This document shows, piece after piece, positions 26,355 through 35,718 of a stretch of DNA of 64,000 nucleotides. The stretch is from Microvirga sp. VF16 (GTDB lineage: Bacteria > Pseudomonadota > Alphaproteobacteria > Rhizobiales > Beijerinckiaceae). The notes beneath the pieces were generated by a model. That model did not search any database, had not been told where the DNA came from, and saw only the letters and a program-made list of their open reading frames with translations. Each line of letters starts with the position of its first letter. The first letter of the stretch is position 1. Made by a program: the position numbers and the translations under genes. Location of the stretch: NCBI RefSeq assembly GCF_016864375.1, contig NZ_CP069356.1:1302001-1366000 (forward strand). Direction: 5' to 3'.

Positions 26355-26870
26355 CTAGCCATTGCGTTTGAACCGACGGGTGCGTTCGGCGCGTTCCTCA
26401 GCATAGGCCGGGCTGAGCTTCGCAGTCATTTCATCGCGCACCAAGGGCTTGCCGCAGCTCTCGCAAACTGGCCCCATTCCCGTCGGCTTGCCGCACGCGT
26501 GATGGGTATACTGCACGGCGATGCCCTCGCCGGGCGACTTGCACCAGGTCTCGCCCCAGGCGCGTAACGCCAACACCACCGGATAGAATGCCTCACCTTT
26601 GGCGGTCTGGTGATACTCGTGCCGCTTTGGTCGCGCGTTGTAGAGCCGCCGTTCGACCAGCCCCTCCGCTTCCAGTGTCTTGAGGCGCGCCGCGATCATC
26701 TGCGGCGTGCCGCCGGTTTGGGCTTGGATCTCCTCGAAGCGATGACTGCCCATGAACAGCTCGCGCAGGATCAGCACGGTCCAGCGGTCGCCGACCACCG
26801 TCTCGGCGCGGGCCACCGGGCAGAGGGTTGGGGGAGTGTGGGTGTCGTCCATTGTCGCTTTCTTTTTCAT
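26355..26870 (-). CDS. HxlR family winged-helix regulator
   Basis: 171 residues. CPVARAETVVGDRWTVLILRE, then RFEEIQAQTGGTPQMIAARL and LEAEGLVERRLYNARPKRHEY form the HxlR winged helix. A C-terminal segment CGKPTGMGPVCESCGKPLV has four Cys-like positions that could hold zinc. It is divergent from the 26968 operon and probably represses it in response to aldehyde- or quinone-type electrophiles. Confidence 0.93.
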   Translation of the reverse strand: MKKKATMDDTHTPPTLCPVARAETVVGDRWTVLILRELFMGSHRFEEIQAQTGGTPQMIAARLKTLEAEGLVERRLYNARPKRHEYHQTAKGEAFYPVVLALRAWGETWCKSPGEGIAVQYTHHACGKPTGMGPVCESCGKPLVRDEMTAKLSPAYAEERAERTRRFKRNG

Positions 26871-26967
26871 AGTTACTTGTCGCTATGATTTTCATAGTGT
26901 ATATCTAGCTACTGTCGAAAGCAATGCAACAGGCTGCGCTGCGGCCGATGCGCAGAAAGGAATGACC

Positions 26968-27528
26968 ATGACGGAAACGGCACAGGCTCCCGCGGACTTC
27001 GCATGGGACGATCACGAAATCGTCGATTCAAGCTTCACCGCGGTCATCAACGCACCGATCGACACGATCGACCTGCCCCAATGGGCGTTCACCCTGCCCG
27101 AGCATGAGTATCAGGGCTGTTCCCCGGCCCATGTCGCGGCCGGCGTCACCACCGCGCCCGACGGCAAGCGGATGTCGATCAATGTCGAGGTCATCGGCGG
27201 CGTGCCGATGGTGCAGCATTATGTCGAGACCCTGGGCGAGAAACACCATCTCATCCTGGACTCGGTCTCTGATATCTTCACCCCCAACGGCCGGACCACG
27301 ATCCACGTCCTTTGGGAGCTGAGCGTGAAGGCCATCGACGACCAGCGCTGCGAGTTCACCAACCACGTCCGCTCGCGCGGCACCGCGGAGTTCATTGCAC
27401 TCCTTGACCGGCAGGGTGTCCCGTTCGACCTGTTCCGCGCGCAGCGCCAGCCGATGTCCATCGCCCATAACCAGAGCGAAACGCCGCTGTTCGCGGCCAG
27501 CATCGAGCGGGCCGCGCTCAGGAACTGA
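26968..27528 (+). CDS. uncharacterised protein, possible SRPBCC-like fold
   Basis: 186 residues from ATG 26968 (AAGGA 6 bases upstream; ATG 26962 is too close to it). Alternating beta and helical stretches (FTAVINAPIDTIDLPQWAFT, RTTIHVLWELSVKAIDDQRC, EFTNHVRSRGTAEFIALLDR) suggest a START/SRPBCC-like ligand-binding fold, but the family is not recognised with certainty. First gene of an operon with a cysteine hydrolase and an epoxide hydrolase. Confidence 0.8.
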   Translation: MTETAQAPADFAWDDHEIVDSSFTAVINAPIDTIDLPQWAFTLPEHEYQGCSPAHVAAGVTTAPDGKRMSINVEVIGGVPMVQHYVETLGEKHHLILDSVSDIFTPNGRTTIHVLWELSVKAIDDQRCEFTNHVRSRGTAEFIALLDRQGVPFDLFRAQRQPMSIAHNQSETPLFAASIERAALRN

Positions 27529-27557
27529 CGATCCACAAGATCAACTGGAGATTCAAC

Positions 27558-28184
27558 ATGGCACAGCAAAGCTATCCCATCGATCGGACCGCCTACCTGC
27601 TGGTCGATCCGTTCAACGATTTCCTGCATGAGGACGGGAAGGTCTTCCCGCAGCTCAAGCCGGTCGCCGAGGAGGTCGGGCTGCTCGACAACCTCCGCCG
27701 GCTGGACAAGGCCGTGCGCGCGGCCGGCGTCCAGGTGGCGATTGTCCCGCATCGGCGCTGGGAACCCGGTGATTATGAGAGTTGGGACCATCCCAGCCCC
27801 ACCCAGCGCAAGATCATGGAACGTCATCACTTCGCCCGCGGCGAGTGGGGCGGCGAATTCCACCCTGATTTCGCGCCCAAGCCGGGCGACATCATCGCTT
27901 CCGAGCATTGGGGTCAGAGCGGCTTCGCCAACACCGATCTCGACATGAAGCTCAAGCAGCACGGCATCACGCACGTGATCATTGTCGGCCTGCTGGCCAA
28001 CACCTGCATCGAGACCACTGCCAAGTACGCGATGGAGCTTGGCTACCACGTCACGTTGGTGCGCGACGCGACCGCCGCCTTCGGGCACGCGCAGATGCAT
28101 GCCGCGCATGAAATCAATGGACCCACCTTCGCTCACGCCATCCGGACGACGGATGAAGTGATCAACGATTTGTCCGGAAAGTGA
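27558..28184 (+). CDS. isochorismatase-like cysteine hydrolase
   Basis: 208 residues, GGAG site. The catalytic Asp is in AYLLVDPFNDFLHEDG, and the nucleophile Cys in IIVGLLANTCIETTAKYAME, with VTLVRDATAAF after it, as in typical isochorismatase-like hydrolases. It follows the SRPBCC-like gene by 29 bases and precedes the epoxide hydrolase by 7. The substrate is unknown; the pairing suggests consecutive hydrolysis steps on one compound. Confidence 0.93.
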   Translation: MAQQSYPIDRTAYLLVDPFNDFLHEDGKVFPQLKPVAEEVGLLDNLRRLDKAVRAAGVQVAIVPHRRWEPGDYESWDHPSPTQRKIMERHHFARGEWGGEFHPDFAPKPGDIIASEHWGQSGFANTDLDMKLKQHGITHVIIVGLLANTCIETTAKYAMELGYHVTLVRDATAAFGHAQMHAAHEINGPTFAHAIRTTDEVINDLSGK

Positions 28185-28191
28185 GGATGAC

Positions 28192-29502
28192 ATGACCAAG
28201 ACCATGACGACCCTTGCCGCCGCCGCGGCCATGCTTGCAACGACCGCGCTGGCTCAGGTGGCAAGTGGCCCACCGGCAGCTGCCACCACGACCGCTAACG
28301 TCACCGAAGACGCGGCGATCCGTCCGTTCCCAGAAGTCCACTTTTCGCAGCAGGCGCTCAACGAGCTTCGCCAGCGGATTGCAGCGACCCAGTGGCCGGA
28401 GAAGGAGACCGTTTCGGACTCGTCTCAGGGTGTGCCGCTGGCGACGATGCGGGACCTCGCCCGATATTGGGCGACGGACTATGACTGGCGCACGGCAGAG
28501 GCGAAGCTGAATGCCTTGCCTCAGTTCGTCACCGCCATCGATGGGCAAGACATTCACTTCATCCACGTCCGTTCGAAGAATCCTAATGCGCTGCCGCTGA
28601 TCATCAACCATGGCTGGCCGGGCTCGATCATCGAACAGCTCAAGCTGATCGGCCCGCTGACGGACCCGGTTGCCTATGGTGGCAGGGTGGAAGACTCGTT
28701 CGACGTGGTGATCCCGTCGATGCCGGGCTACGGTTTCTCCGGCAAACCGACTGCGACCGGCTGGGGTCCCGAGCGCATGGCCAAGGCCTGGGACGTGCTG
28801 ATGAAGCGCCTCGGCTATCAGCGCTATGTCGCCCAGGGCGGCGACTGGGGCGCCTTCGTGGTGGACCAGATGGGCTTGCAAGCGCCTCCAGGGCTGCTCG
28901 CCATTCATACCAACATGCCCGGGACCGTTCCGGCGGACATCGACAAGGCGACCTTGGCCGGCGATCCGTCTCCTGTCGGTCTCTCAGCCGAGGAAAAACG
29001 CGCCTACGAGCAGCTCCTCTTCACCTACAAGCATGTGGCCATGTATAGGATGATGGCGGAGCGGCCCCAGACCTTGTACGGCCTTGCCGATTCGCCCGTC
29101 GCCCTCGCCGCCTATATGCTCGACCATGGTGACGGTGGCGGCCAGCCCGCGGCGGCGGTCACCGAGGCCCTGGGCCGCTATGAGAGCGCCACCGGCGAGC
29201 TGACGCGGGACGAGATCCTCGACAACATCACGCTCTACTGGCTGACCAATACGGGCGTGTCTGCGGCGCGCCTCTATTGGGAGTACAAGGGAGGGTTCTT
29301 CAACGCGAAGGGCGTCAAGATCCCTGTGGCGGTGAGCGTCTTCCCCGGCGAGCAATATGAGGCGCCGCGGAGCTGGACCGAGAAGGCCTATCCCAACCTG
29401 ATCTACTATCATCATGCCGAGAAGGGCGGCCACTTCGCCGCCTGGGAGCAGCCGATGATTTTCGCCCGGGAACTGACGGCGGCGTTCAAGCCGTTCCACT
29501 GA
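28192..29502 (+). CDS. exported epoxide hydrolase (EHN type)
   Basis: 436 residues with a signal peptide (MTTLAAAAAMLATTALAQVA). The EHN N-terminal domain starts at IRPFPEVHFSQQALNELRQR, followed by an alpha/beta hydrolase core: oxyanion NHGWPGS, nucleophile Asp in AQGGDWGAFV, and the catalytic His in KGGHFAAWEQP. Predicted to open epoxides in the periplasm. GAGG precedes the ATG; last gene of the operon. The paralogue at 20088 is destroyed. Confidence 0.93.
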   Translation: MTKTMTTLAAAAAMLATTALAQVASGPPAAATTTANVTEDAAIRPFPEVHFSQQALNELRQRIAATQWPEKETVSDSSQGVPLATMRDLARYWATDYDWRTAEAKLNALPQFVTAIDGQDIHFIHVRSKNPNALPLIINHGWPGSIIEQLKLIGPLTDPVAYGGRVEDSFDVVIPSMPGYGFSGKPTATGWGPERMAKAWDVLMKRLGYQRYVAQGGDWGAFVVDQMGLQAPPGLLAIHTNMPGTVPADIDKATLAGDPSPVGLSAEEKRAYEQLLFTYKHVAMYRMMAERPQTLYGLADSPVALAAYMLDHGDGGGQPAAAVTEALGRYESATGELTRDEILDNITLYWLTNTGVSAARLYWEYKGGFFNAKGVKIPVAVSVFPGEQYEAPRSWTEKAYPNLIYYHHAEKGGHFAAWEQPMIFARELTAAFKPFH

Positions 29503-29551
29503 GCGAGGGGACGCGGGCGGACACCCTTTCGCCTCCATCCGCCCGCGTTCC

Positions 29552-29740
29552 TCACTTTTCGATCATCTGCAGCGGCACGACCTCAGCATCCCCGGCCGCG
29601 AGACCATTCAGGCGCGCATCGATATTGCTCCACGAGTGATCGGTACGCGTGACGCCCGGGGCGGAACCCGGCATGGCCTGCATCGCCATGGCGCTTGCGG
29701 GCATCAGAGCCGCCGCGGCGGCCACTGGTATCTTCATCAT
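29552..29740 (-). CDS. small secreted protein, possibly truncated
   Basis: 62 residues: MMKIPVAAAAALMPASAMAM is a signal peptide, followed by about 40 residues with no known motif. AAGGT lies 7 bases before the ATG. It could be a real small periplasmic protein or the start of a longer lost gene. Confidence 0.45.
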   Translation of the reverse strand: MMKIPVAAAAALMPASAMAMQAMPGSAPGVTRTDHSWSNIDARLNGLAAGDAEVVPLQMIEK

Positions 29741-30156
29741 CGGGATACCTTAACCCGTCATACGAAACGTTCTTCGGTGAGTACTCGGCATGCAGAGCAT
29801 ATGGTGAGAAGCGCCAATGTCCGCTTTCCATCCTGTACGGCGTTCACCGATCACACCGTTTAGGGCCGCAATGGGTCGAGACCGTGTCAAAATATGAATG
29901 CGCGGCTCCGTGGAGCAATCTAATTTTTTGCAAGCCTGAACAGACCGGGGAATCCCCGGTTTAGGAGCATGAAATTGTACAAATAGTTCGTCGGAGGCGG
30001 TGCTCGTTCGCGTTTTGACACATTGGGTAATCGCGGAGCGAGTCGCCCTAAGACCGGATGGTCACTGCATGGAAGAGCGGGTGGTTGTTCCCCGATAAGA
30101 TGGAATGACGGGCTCTCGACTGGACGCCGGGCCCAAGCATCGAACGGAGAACACCC
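29741..30156. other. intergenic region upstream of an IS110 remnant
   Basis: About 415 bases without a credible gene. It contains a GC hairpin (ACCGGGG-AAT-CCCCGGT, 29944-29960) not followed by a T-run, and then the left flank of the IS110 remnant. Confidence 0.35.
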
Positions 30157-30582
30157 ATGGGCGAGTATATCGGTCTTGACGTGTCGGTGAAAGAGACGGC
30201 GATTTCCGTGCGGCGGGACGGCAAGCGGATCTGGCGCGGCAAATGCCCGTCTGATCCAACCCTGATTGCGGAGATCGTCCGCAAGCGTGCGCCTGCGGCC
30301 CAGCGGGTGGTGTTCGAGACCGGGCCTTTGGCGGTGTGGTTCTATCATGCGCTCCAGACCGAGGGGCTGCCGGCGATCTGTATCGATGCGCGCCATGCCA
30401 AAGCCGCCCTCGCCATGGCGCCCAACAAAACCGACGCCAATGATGCCGATGGCCTGGCCCATCTGGCCGAGGTCGGCTTCAAGCGCGCGGCTGTGGCCGT
30501 AGCCCGCAAGTTGGCGGTCATCATGCACGCGATGCTGAAATCCGGCCAGCCGTTCAACTGGGCAATCAGCGCCACCGCCTGA
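30157..30582 (+). pseudogene. IS110 family transposase, internally deleted
   Basis: The N-terminal RuvC-like part is present (YIGLDVSVKETAISVRRDGK, then VVFETGPLAVWFYHAL and NKTDANDADGLAHLAEVGF). It then joins directly to what looks like the extreme C-terminus (AVARKLAVIMHAMLKSGQPF), so about 200 residues with the central and catalytic Ser regions are missing. The deletion keeps the frame. Confidence 0.85.
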
Positions 30583-31173
30583 CCGGCCAGAACTGCTATG
30601 CGCCTGTCCTGAGGCGTGCCGAGGCGTCCCTGCCGGGACGTGGATGAACCATTCCGCCTAGGCTGTTGCACCGACGCGCCCATAGGCCCGGAGCGTGCGT
30701 TTGACACCTTGGAAGGTTCCTCCTGCGAAGCCCCATCATGCGGCGACTGCTGTCGACCGCGAAGACGACACTGCTCCCGGCAAACCACAGCCTCGGCACC
30801 AAAAGGGCTTGCATTCCAACGAGCGATTAGACGACAGCCAGGGTCAAACTTTCACGTCTCCGCGGACCAAGCTCCTTCGTCTGCGGTGTACCGGGAGCGG
30901 CCGTACATGATTGGAAGTCCCGGCCAGTACAGCAACCTGCTTGTTCAGCCTGAGGGTTCATATCCCCACGGGCTCCTCCCAGCACGGTAGGATTTCTACG
31001 TGTCCAGTAGTGGCCTTTTCCGAAGCCCGATCGTCAGCATCACAAGCGTGCCGTATTCGTGCGGATCTTGACGATCGGAATTCTGCCTCGCCAGATGGTT
31101 TCATATCGAGGGCGGCCGCATCCGGGCAATCTCTGCCTGAACCAGCTTCCCAAAGCTTGCGGAGACCAGGATA
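30583..31173. other. intergenic region, degenerate IS-like sequence
   Basis: About 590 bases; no gene seen. A short stretch near 30842 (GGTCAAACTTTCACGTC) resembles one near 37036 downstream of the complete IS110, suggesting IS-associated decay. Confidence 0.35.
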
Positions 31174-31440
31174 ATGATGGGCGATCGCATAGGACGTCAT
31201 GAAGTCAGGCGGAACGGAACCGCCGCCAGCTCGGCTACCATAAGAAATGCAGCACTCGGAACGGTCCGGATAGGCGCTTCCTCTGTAGGTGCCTTGGCAC
31301 TCGGTGCTATGGCATTGGGTGTGTTTGCAGTTGGCGCTCTCGCCGTTGGACGGTTGGTGATTGGAAAGGCGCGGGTCGGCCGCCTTGAAATCGACGAGCT
31401 TGTGGTCGGCAGGCTTGTCATCAAGGACAAACGGCCATGA
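31174..31440 (+). CDS. small protein with A/V-x-G tandem repeats
   Basis: 88 residues. From about residue 30 on the chain is a run of five-residue periods (GALALGAMALGVFAVGALAV, then GRLVIGKARVGRLEI and VVGRLVI). This regular pattern is expected to form either a stacked beta helix or a glycine-zipper-like membrane segment. A GG-rich site precedes the ATG. The function is unknown, but the pattern recurs in small alphaproteobacterial proteins. Confidence 0.65.
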   Translation: MMGDRIGRHEVRRNGTAASSATIRNAALGTVRIGASSVGALALGAMALGVFAVGALAVGRLVIGKARVGRLEIDELVVGRLVIKDKRP

Positions 31441-31658
31441 GGTGTAATGACAAGTCGCTGCGCGAAGAGAGTGAGGCTATTCGGCCGCACCGACGAACTT
31501 GACGAGTGGCAGCTCCCGAGCGCAGCCCCTGCGGGCGGCTGCCGACTCCGGCGATCTGCACACACGTTGGTTCGATGAACGATGGCAAATCGGTACGCCC
31601 TCCGCGGCTGTTACGCTCGGGGGCTTCAACGCCGGTCGTAAAGTGCAAACAGCCAGAG

Positions 31659-31745
31659 TCAGGAACAGAGATTACCTGCGCTTACTGGACGTCCGGTTCG
31701 ATGAGGATTGCTGCCTTCGAGCATAGGTCTCAGGTGTGCCATAAG
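31659..31745. repeat. intergenic repeat family, copy A
   Basis: About 87 bases running from GTCAGGAACAGAGATTACC to AGGTCTCAGGTGTGCCA. The core GATGAGGATTGCTGCCTTCG is identical in copy B (39506-39592) and a shorter, diverged copy C is at 32712-32770. The repeats lie between genes and are followed by GACATTC in copies A and B. Confidence 0.7.
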
Positions 31746-31854
31746 CCGACATTCGCTGGCCCAATCGCGAACGGCGGAATCGACCCAGTGTGGACTTTCA
31801 GCGAGAGTTCTGGAGTGCTAAATTGCGAGCCCAGAGCGCTAGCCGGAGGCGCGC

Positions 31855-32613
31855 GTGGGCATCAGCTTTCCCAATGAAACGCCGGAATATCGCACCGCGC
31901 GAAACACTCTGCTGCAAAGGGAGATCGCGCTGCGGCGTCAGATGGAGGCCGTAGCGGCCGAGCTCCGGCGCCTTCCAGCAGGAGGGATAGTACTGGAAGA
32001 CTATGTTTTCGACGCCATCGGAGCCGACGGCACACCGCAAAGGGTGAAGATGTCCGAGCTGTTCCGCGGCGGCGACGCACTGATGGTCTACCACTACATG
32101 TTCCCCCGTCACTCCCAGGATCCGCGGCCAGGACCGACGCGAGGAGCCATGGCGACCGTGCCGCTCGCGGAAGGACCGTGTCCCTCCTGCACCGCCCTGA
32201 TCGACATGTGGGAGGGCACGATGCCGCACTTCGAGGGATTGGGCGGCAGTCTCGTTATCGTGGCGAGGGCACCGATCGAGAAAGTGGCAGCCTTCGCGCA
32301 GGATAAGGGGTGGAAGCATGTGCGGCTGCTGTCGGCATCGGCAAACAGCTTCCGCCGTGACTATGGCGGTGACGGCCCCGACGGCGAGCCGGTCCCGATC
32401 ATGACGGTGTTCAGGCGCGACGCTGACGGCACCATTCGGCTTCATTGGGCGAGTGAGCTTGTCTTCGAACCGCCCGATCCGGGCCAGGACATGAGGCATC
32501 TGGGTACAGTGGAGCCATTGTGGACGCTGTTCGACCTTACACCCGGAGGCCGTCCTGACTCCCTCGAGCAAATGGAATACAGTTGCTGTAGCCGACCCGA
32601 GCCGCCTGCCTGA
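31855..32613 (+). CDS. DUF899 family thioredoxin-like protein
   Basis: 252 residues from a GTG preceded by GGAGG. ELFRGGDALMVYHYMFPRHS, then GPCPSCTALIDMWEGTMPHF (C-P-S-C motif) and a C-terminal D-x-T-P-G are characteristic of the DUF899 family, which has a thioredoxin-like fold. Its biochemical activity is unknown. It stands alone between two repeat copies. Confidence 0.9.
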   Translation: MGISFPNETPEYRTARNTLLQREIALRRQMEAVAAELRRLPAGGIVLEDYVFDAIGADGTPQRVKMSELFRGGDALMVYHYMFPRHSQDPRPGPTRGAMATVPLAEGPCPSCTALIDMWEGTMPHFEGLGGSLVIVARAPIEKVAAFAQDKGWKHVRLLSASANSFRRDYGGDGPDGEPVPIMTVFRRDADGTIRLHWASELVFEPPDPGQDMRHLGTVEPLWTLFDLTPGGRPDSLEQMEYSCCSRPEPPA

Positions 32614-32711
32614 GAGCGGAGCAATTGGGATGTCTCATTTCCAATGCAGCAGTTCGGCATCGGCCCCGTGCGACCCGCATTGGGTCAGGCACTGATGTTC
32701 CCTGGCCTTTC

Positions 32712-32770
32712 GGAATGTCTGGTTAGGTGAGGAATCCCGCCCTCGGGTTTAGGTCTCAGGTGTGCCATGA
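32712..32770. repeat. intergenic repeat family, copy C (diverged)
   Basis: CTTTCGGAATGTCTGGTTAG through TTAGGTCTCAGGTGTGCCA matches the second half of copies A and B with an altered centre. Confidence 0.55.
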
Positions 32771-32807
32771 AGGGACCTTCCTGGCTTACACCGAGATCCC
32801 TGCACAA

Positions 32808-33276
32808 TCAGAGACCGAGATCGCTTAATCCTGGATGATCGTCCGGGCGATGGCCGAGGGGCCAGAGGAACTTGCGATCCGTCGCTGCAATCGGCGCGTC
32901 ATTGATGCTGGCTAGGCGCCGCATCAGGCCCTGTTCATCGAACTCCCACAGCTCGATGCCATAGGCGCGGAACCAATTGCCGCTGTCGTCGTGCCACTCG
33001 TAGCCGAAGCGGACGGCCATTCGGTTCTCCCGGAAGTCCCAGTGCTCCTTGATCAGCCTATCATCGAGTTCACGGGCCCATTTCCGGGCGAGATACGCCT
33101 CGATGGCAGGCCGCCCCGTCAGGAACCCGGTCCGGTTCCGCCATTCGCTGTCAGGCGTGGAGGCCAGCGCCACACGGGTGGGGTCGCGGCTGTTCCAGGC
33201 ATCCTCGGCGAGACGCGCCTTCTGCGTTGCGGTCTCGACGATGAAAGGGCACAGGCGGACGATCAGTGACCTGCAT
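32808..33276 (-). pseudogene. DUF1348 (NTF2-like) gene with a 5' frameshift
   Basis: The body from about 33240 down encodes an intact DUF1348/NTF2-like protein (ARLAEDAWNSRDPTRVALAS, KWARELDDRLIKEHWDFREN, FGYEWHDDSGNWFRAYGIEL). The expected start, MQVTDRPPVPF from ATG 33276 two bases after the preceding stop, is in a different frame; the switch lies in CCCTTTC at about 33243-33250. Translation could still begin at the GTG at 33173, giving 121 residues. A sequencing error in the run is possible. Family function is unknown. Confidence 0.75.
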
Positions 33277-33278
33277 GG

Positions 33279-33905
<627 letters not shown>

Positions 33906-33967
33906 GATCGTATCCTCTGCCGACCGAACATCCGGCGGCACGAAGGCCGCCGGATGCCGTCTTTCGT

Positions 33968-34522
33968 TCAGGCGGCCTTGCCGAGCTCGGCCGCCGACAC
34001 GACCGGGAAGTCGATGTCGGTCTGCGCGACGTTGTTGATGAGGTTGGTGAAGATGTTCTCCGTGACGAGGCCGACGATTTCGACAATCTGCGCGTCCGAG
34101 TAGCCTGCAGCCCGGACGGCTTGCAGATCGGCATCGCCGACGCGGCCGCGGGCTTCTGCGACCTTTGCGGCGAACCGCACGGCCGCGTCAGCCCTCGGAT
34201 CGCCGGAGCGACCTTGGCGATTGAGCGCGATCTCCTCCGGGCTGATCTTGGCGGCGCTGAGGCCAAGAGAGGTGTGGGCAGACAGACAATAGTCGCAGCC
34301 GTTCACCTGAGCGACCGCCAGCGCGATGCGCTCGCGGGTCCGGACGTCGAGCGTCTGGCTGAGTGCCCCGCTGAGAGTGGTTAAGCCAGTCAGTGCGGCC
34401 GGGCTGATTGAGACCAGCCGGAAGAGATTGGGGACGACGCCGAGCTGCCTGTTCACGGCCTCCAGGAGGGGGGCCGATGCGGCCGGCGCTTCGTCAAGAG
34501 CGGGAATGGCAATACGGGACAT
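33968..34522 (-). CDS. AhpD-like carboxymuconolactone decarboxylase family protein
   Basis: 184 residues from ATG 34522 (GAGGAG site). RERIALAVAQVNGCDYCLSAHTSLG has the CxxC...H motif of AhpD-type peroxidase/reductase proteins, preceded by VPNLFRLVSISPAALTG. Likely peroxide or thiol redox enzyme. It heads the operon divergent from the LysR gene at 34647. Confidence 0.92.
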   Translation of the reverse strand: MSRIAIPALDEAPAASAPLLEAVNRQLGVVPNLFRLVSISPAALTGLTTLSGALSQTLDVRTRERIALAVAQVNGCDYCLSAHTSLGLSAAKISPEEIALNRQGRSGDPRADAAVRFAAKVAEARGRVGDADLQAVRAAGYSDAQIVEIVGLVTENIFTNLINNVAQTDIDFPVVSAAELGKAA

Positions 34523-34646
34523 TGACGGAACTCCTCTGGCTGCGTTGGGACCGGTGCTTGTTCCGGTCTGAGCAAGGTGGCTTCTTCCGATAGTCAATAT
34601 AACCTGCTAATTATGAGAGAGATTGTCTCAATTTTTGGAACAGTCC

Positions 34647-35570
34647 ATGGACCGCCTAGAGGCGATGTCGATCCTCGTTGCCGTGGTCGAAGCGGGCAGC
34701 TTCACCGGTGCCAGCCGACGTCTGAAGATCCCGTTGCCAACCGTCAGCCGGAAGCTCGCGGACCTGGAAGAGCACCTCGGCACGCGCCTTCTCACCCGGT
34801 CGACACGCCGGCTGACGCTGACTGATGCAGGGACAACCTATGTCGTGGCGTGCAAGCGCATTCTCGATGAGGTCGGCGAGGCCGAGCGAGCGGCGGCCGG
34901 AGAGCATGTGGTTCCCAAGGGCGAACTCGTCATCACCGCGCCAATCGTGTTCGGCCGGCTCCATGTGGTGCCTGTGGTCAGTGAGTTCCTCGAAATGTCT
35001 CCCGACATCCATGTCAGAATGCTCCTGTCCGACCGGAACGTGCACCTGCTGGAAGACCACATCGACGTGGCCTTGCGGATCGGCACCCTGCCCGACAGCT
35101 CCCTGGTCGCCACACGCGTCGGGTCCGTGCGGCAGGTGGCGTGCGGGAGTCCCGACTACTTCGCCAAGCATGGGGTTCCACAGGAGCCGGGTGACCTTGC
35201 CAACATGCCCTGTGTTACTTTCGATGTGCTTGGCTCTCCGATGACATGGGCCTTTACGGGTGGCGCGAAGGGCCGAAATCTCACGGTGGCGGTGCGCTCG
35301 CGCTTATCCGTGAACACGGCAGAAGCGGCGCTTGCGGCTGCGACAGTGGGCGTGGGGGTGACAAGGGTGCTGTCGTATCAGGCTGCAAGCGCCGTCCAGG
35401 AAGGCTTGCTGCGGATCGTCCTTGAGGCGTTCGAGCCTGCGCCGCTGCCGGTGTATCTCCTGCACAGCACACAGGGCGCGCTCCCGCTCAAGATGCGCAG
35501 CTTCCTGGACTTCGCCGCGCCACGCTTGCGTGGGCGCCTCGCCGCCGGGCAGGTCGGTGTCCGCGCATAA
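34647..35570 (+). CDS. LysR family transcriptional regulator
   Basis: 307 residues from ATG 34647. HTH region MDRLEAMSILVAVVEAGSFT, GASRRLKIPLPTVSRKLADL and LGTRLLTRSTRRLTLTDAG, then a substrate-binding domain with IDVALRIGTLPDSSLVATRVG, the CrgA-like subgroup. Its divergent position suggests control of the AhpD-like operon. Confidence 0.93.
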   Translation: MDRLEAMSILVAVVEAGSFTGASRRLKIPLPTVSRKLADLEEHLGTRLLTRSTRRLTLTDAGTTYVVACKRILDEVGEAERAAAGEHVVPKGELVITAPIVFGRLHVVPVVSEFLEMSPDIHVRMLLSDRNVHLLEDHIDVALRIGTLPDSSLVATRVGSVRQVACGSPDYFAKHGVPQEPGDLANMPCVTFDVLGSPMTWAFTGGAKGRNLTVAVRSRLSVNTAEAALAAATVGVGVTRVLSYQAASAVQEGLLRIVLEAFEPAPLPVYLLHSTQGALPLKMRSFLDFAAPRLRGRLAAGQVGVRA

Positions 35571-35718
35571 AACATGAACCGTGCACTCCTGCAGCGCATG
35601 GATTTTTCGCTGCGACCTCATGCTTGTCCGTCGTGCCTCAATGTCCGCTAATGGGATGGACCGGCCGTGCTTACCGGCGCACCCTTCATCAGGGGCGCCC
35701 AGCACGAGGATCTGAGCC

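Noticed and set aside
26097..26567. 156-residue plus-strand frame overlapping the HxlR gene
   Set aside because: Mostly antisense to HxlR; the non-overlapping part has no motif.
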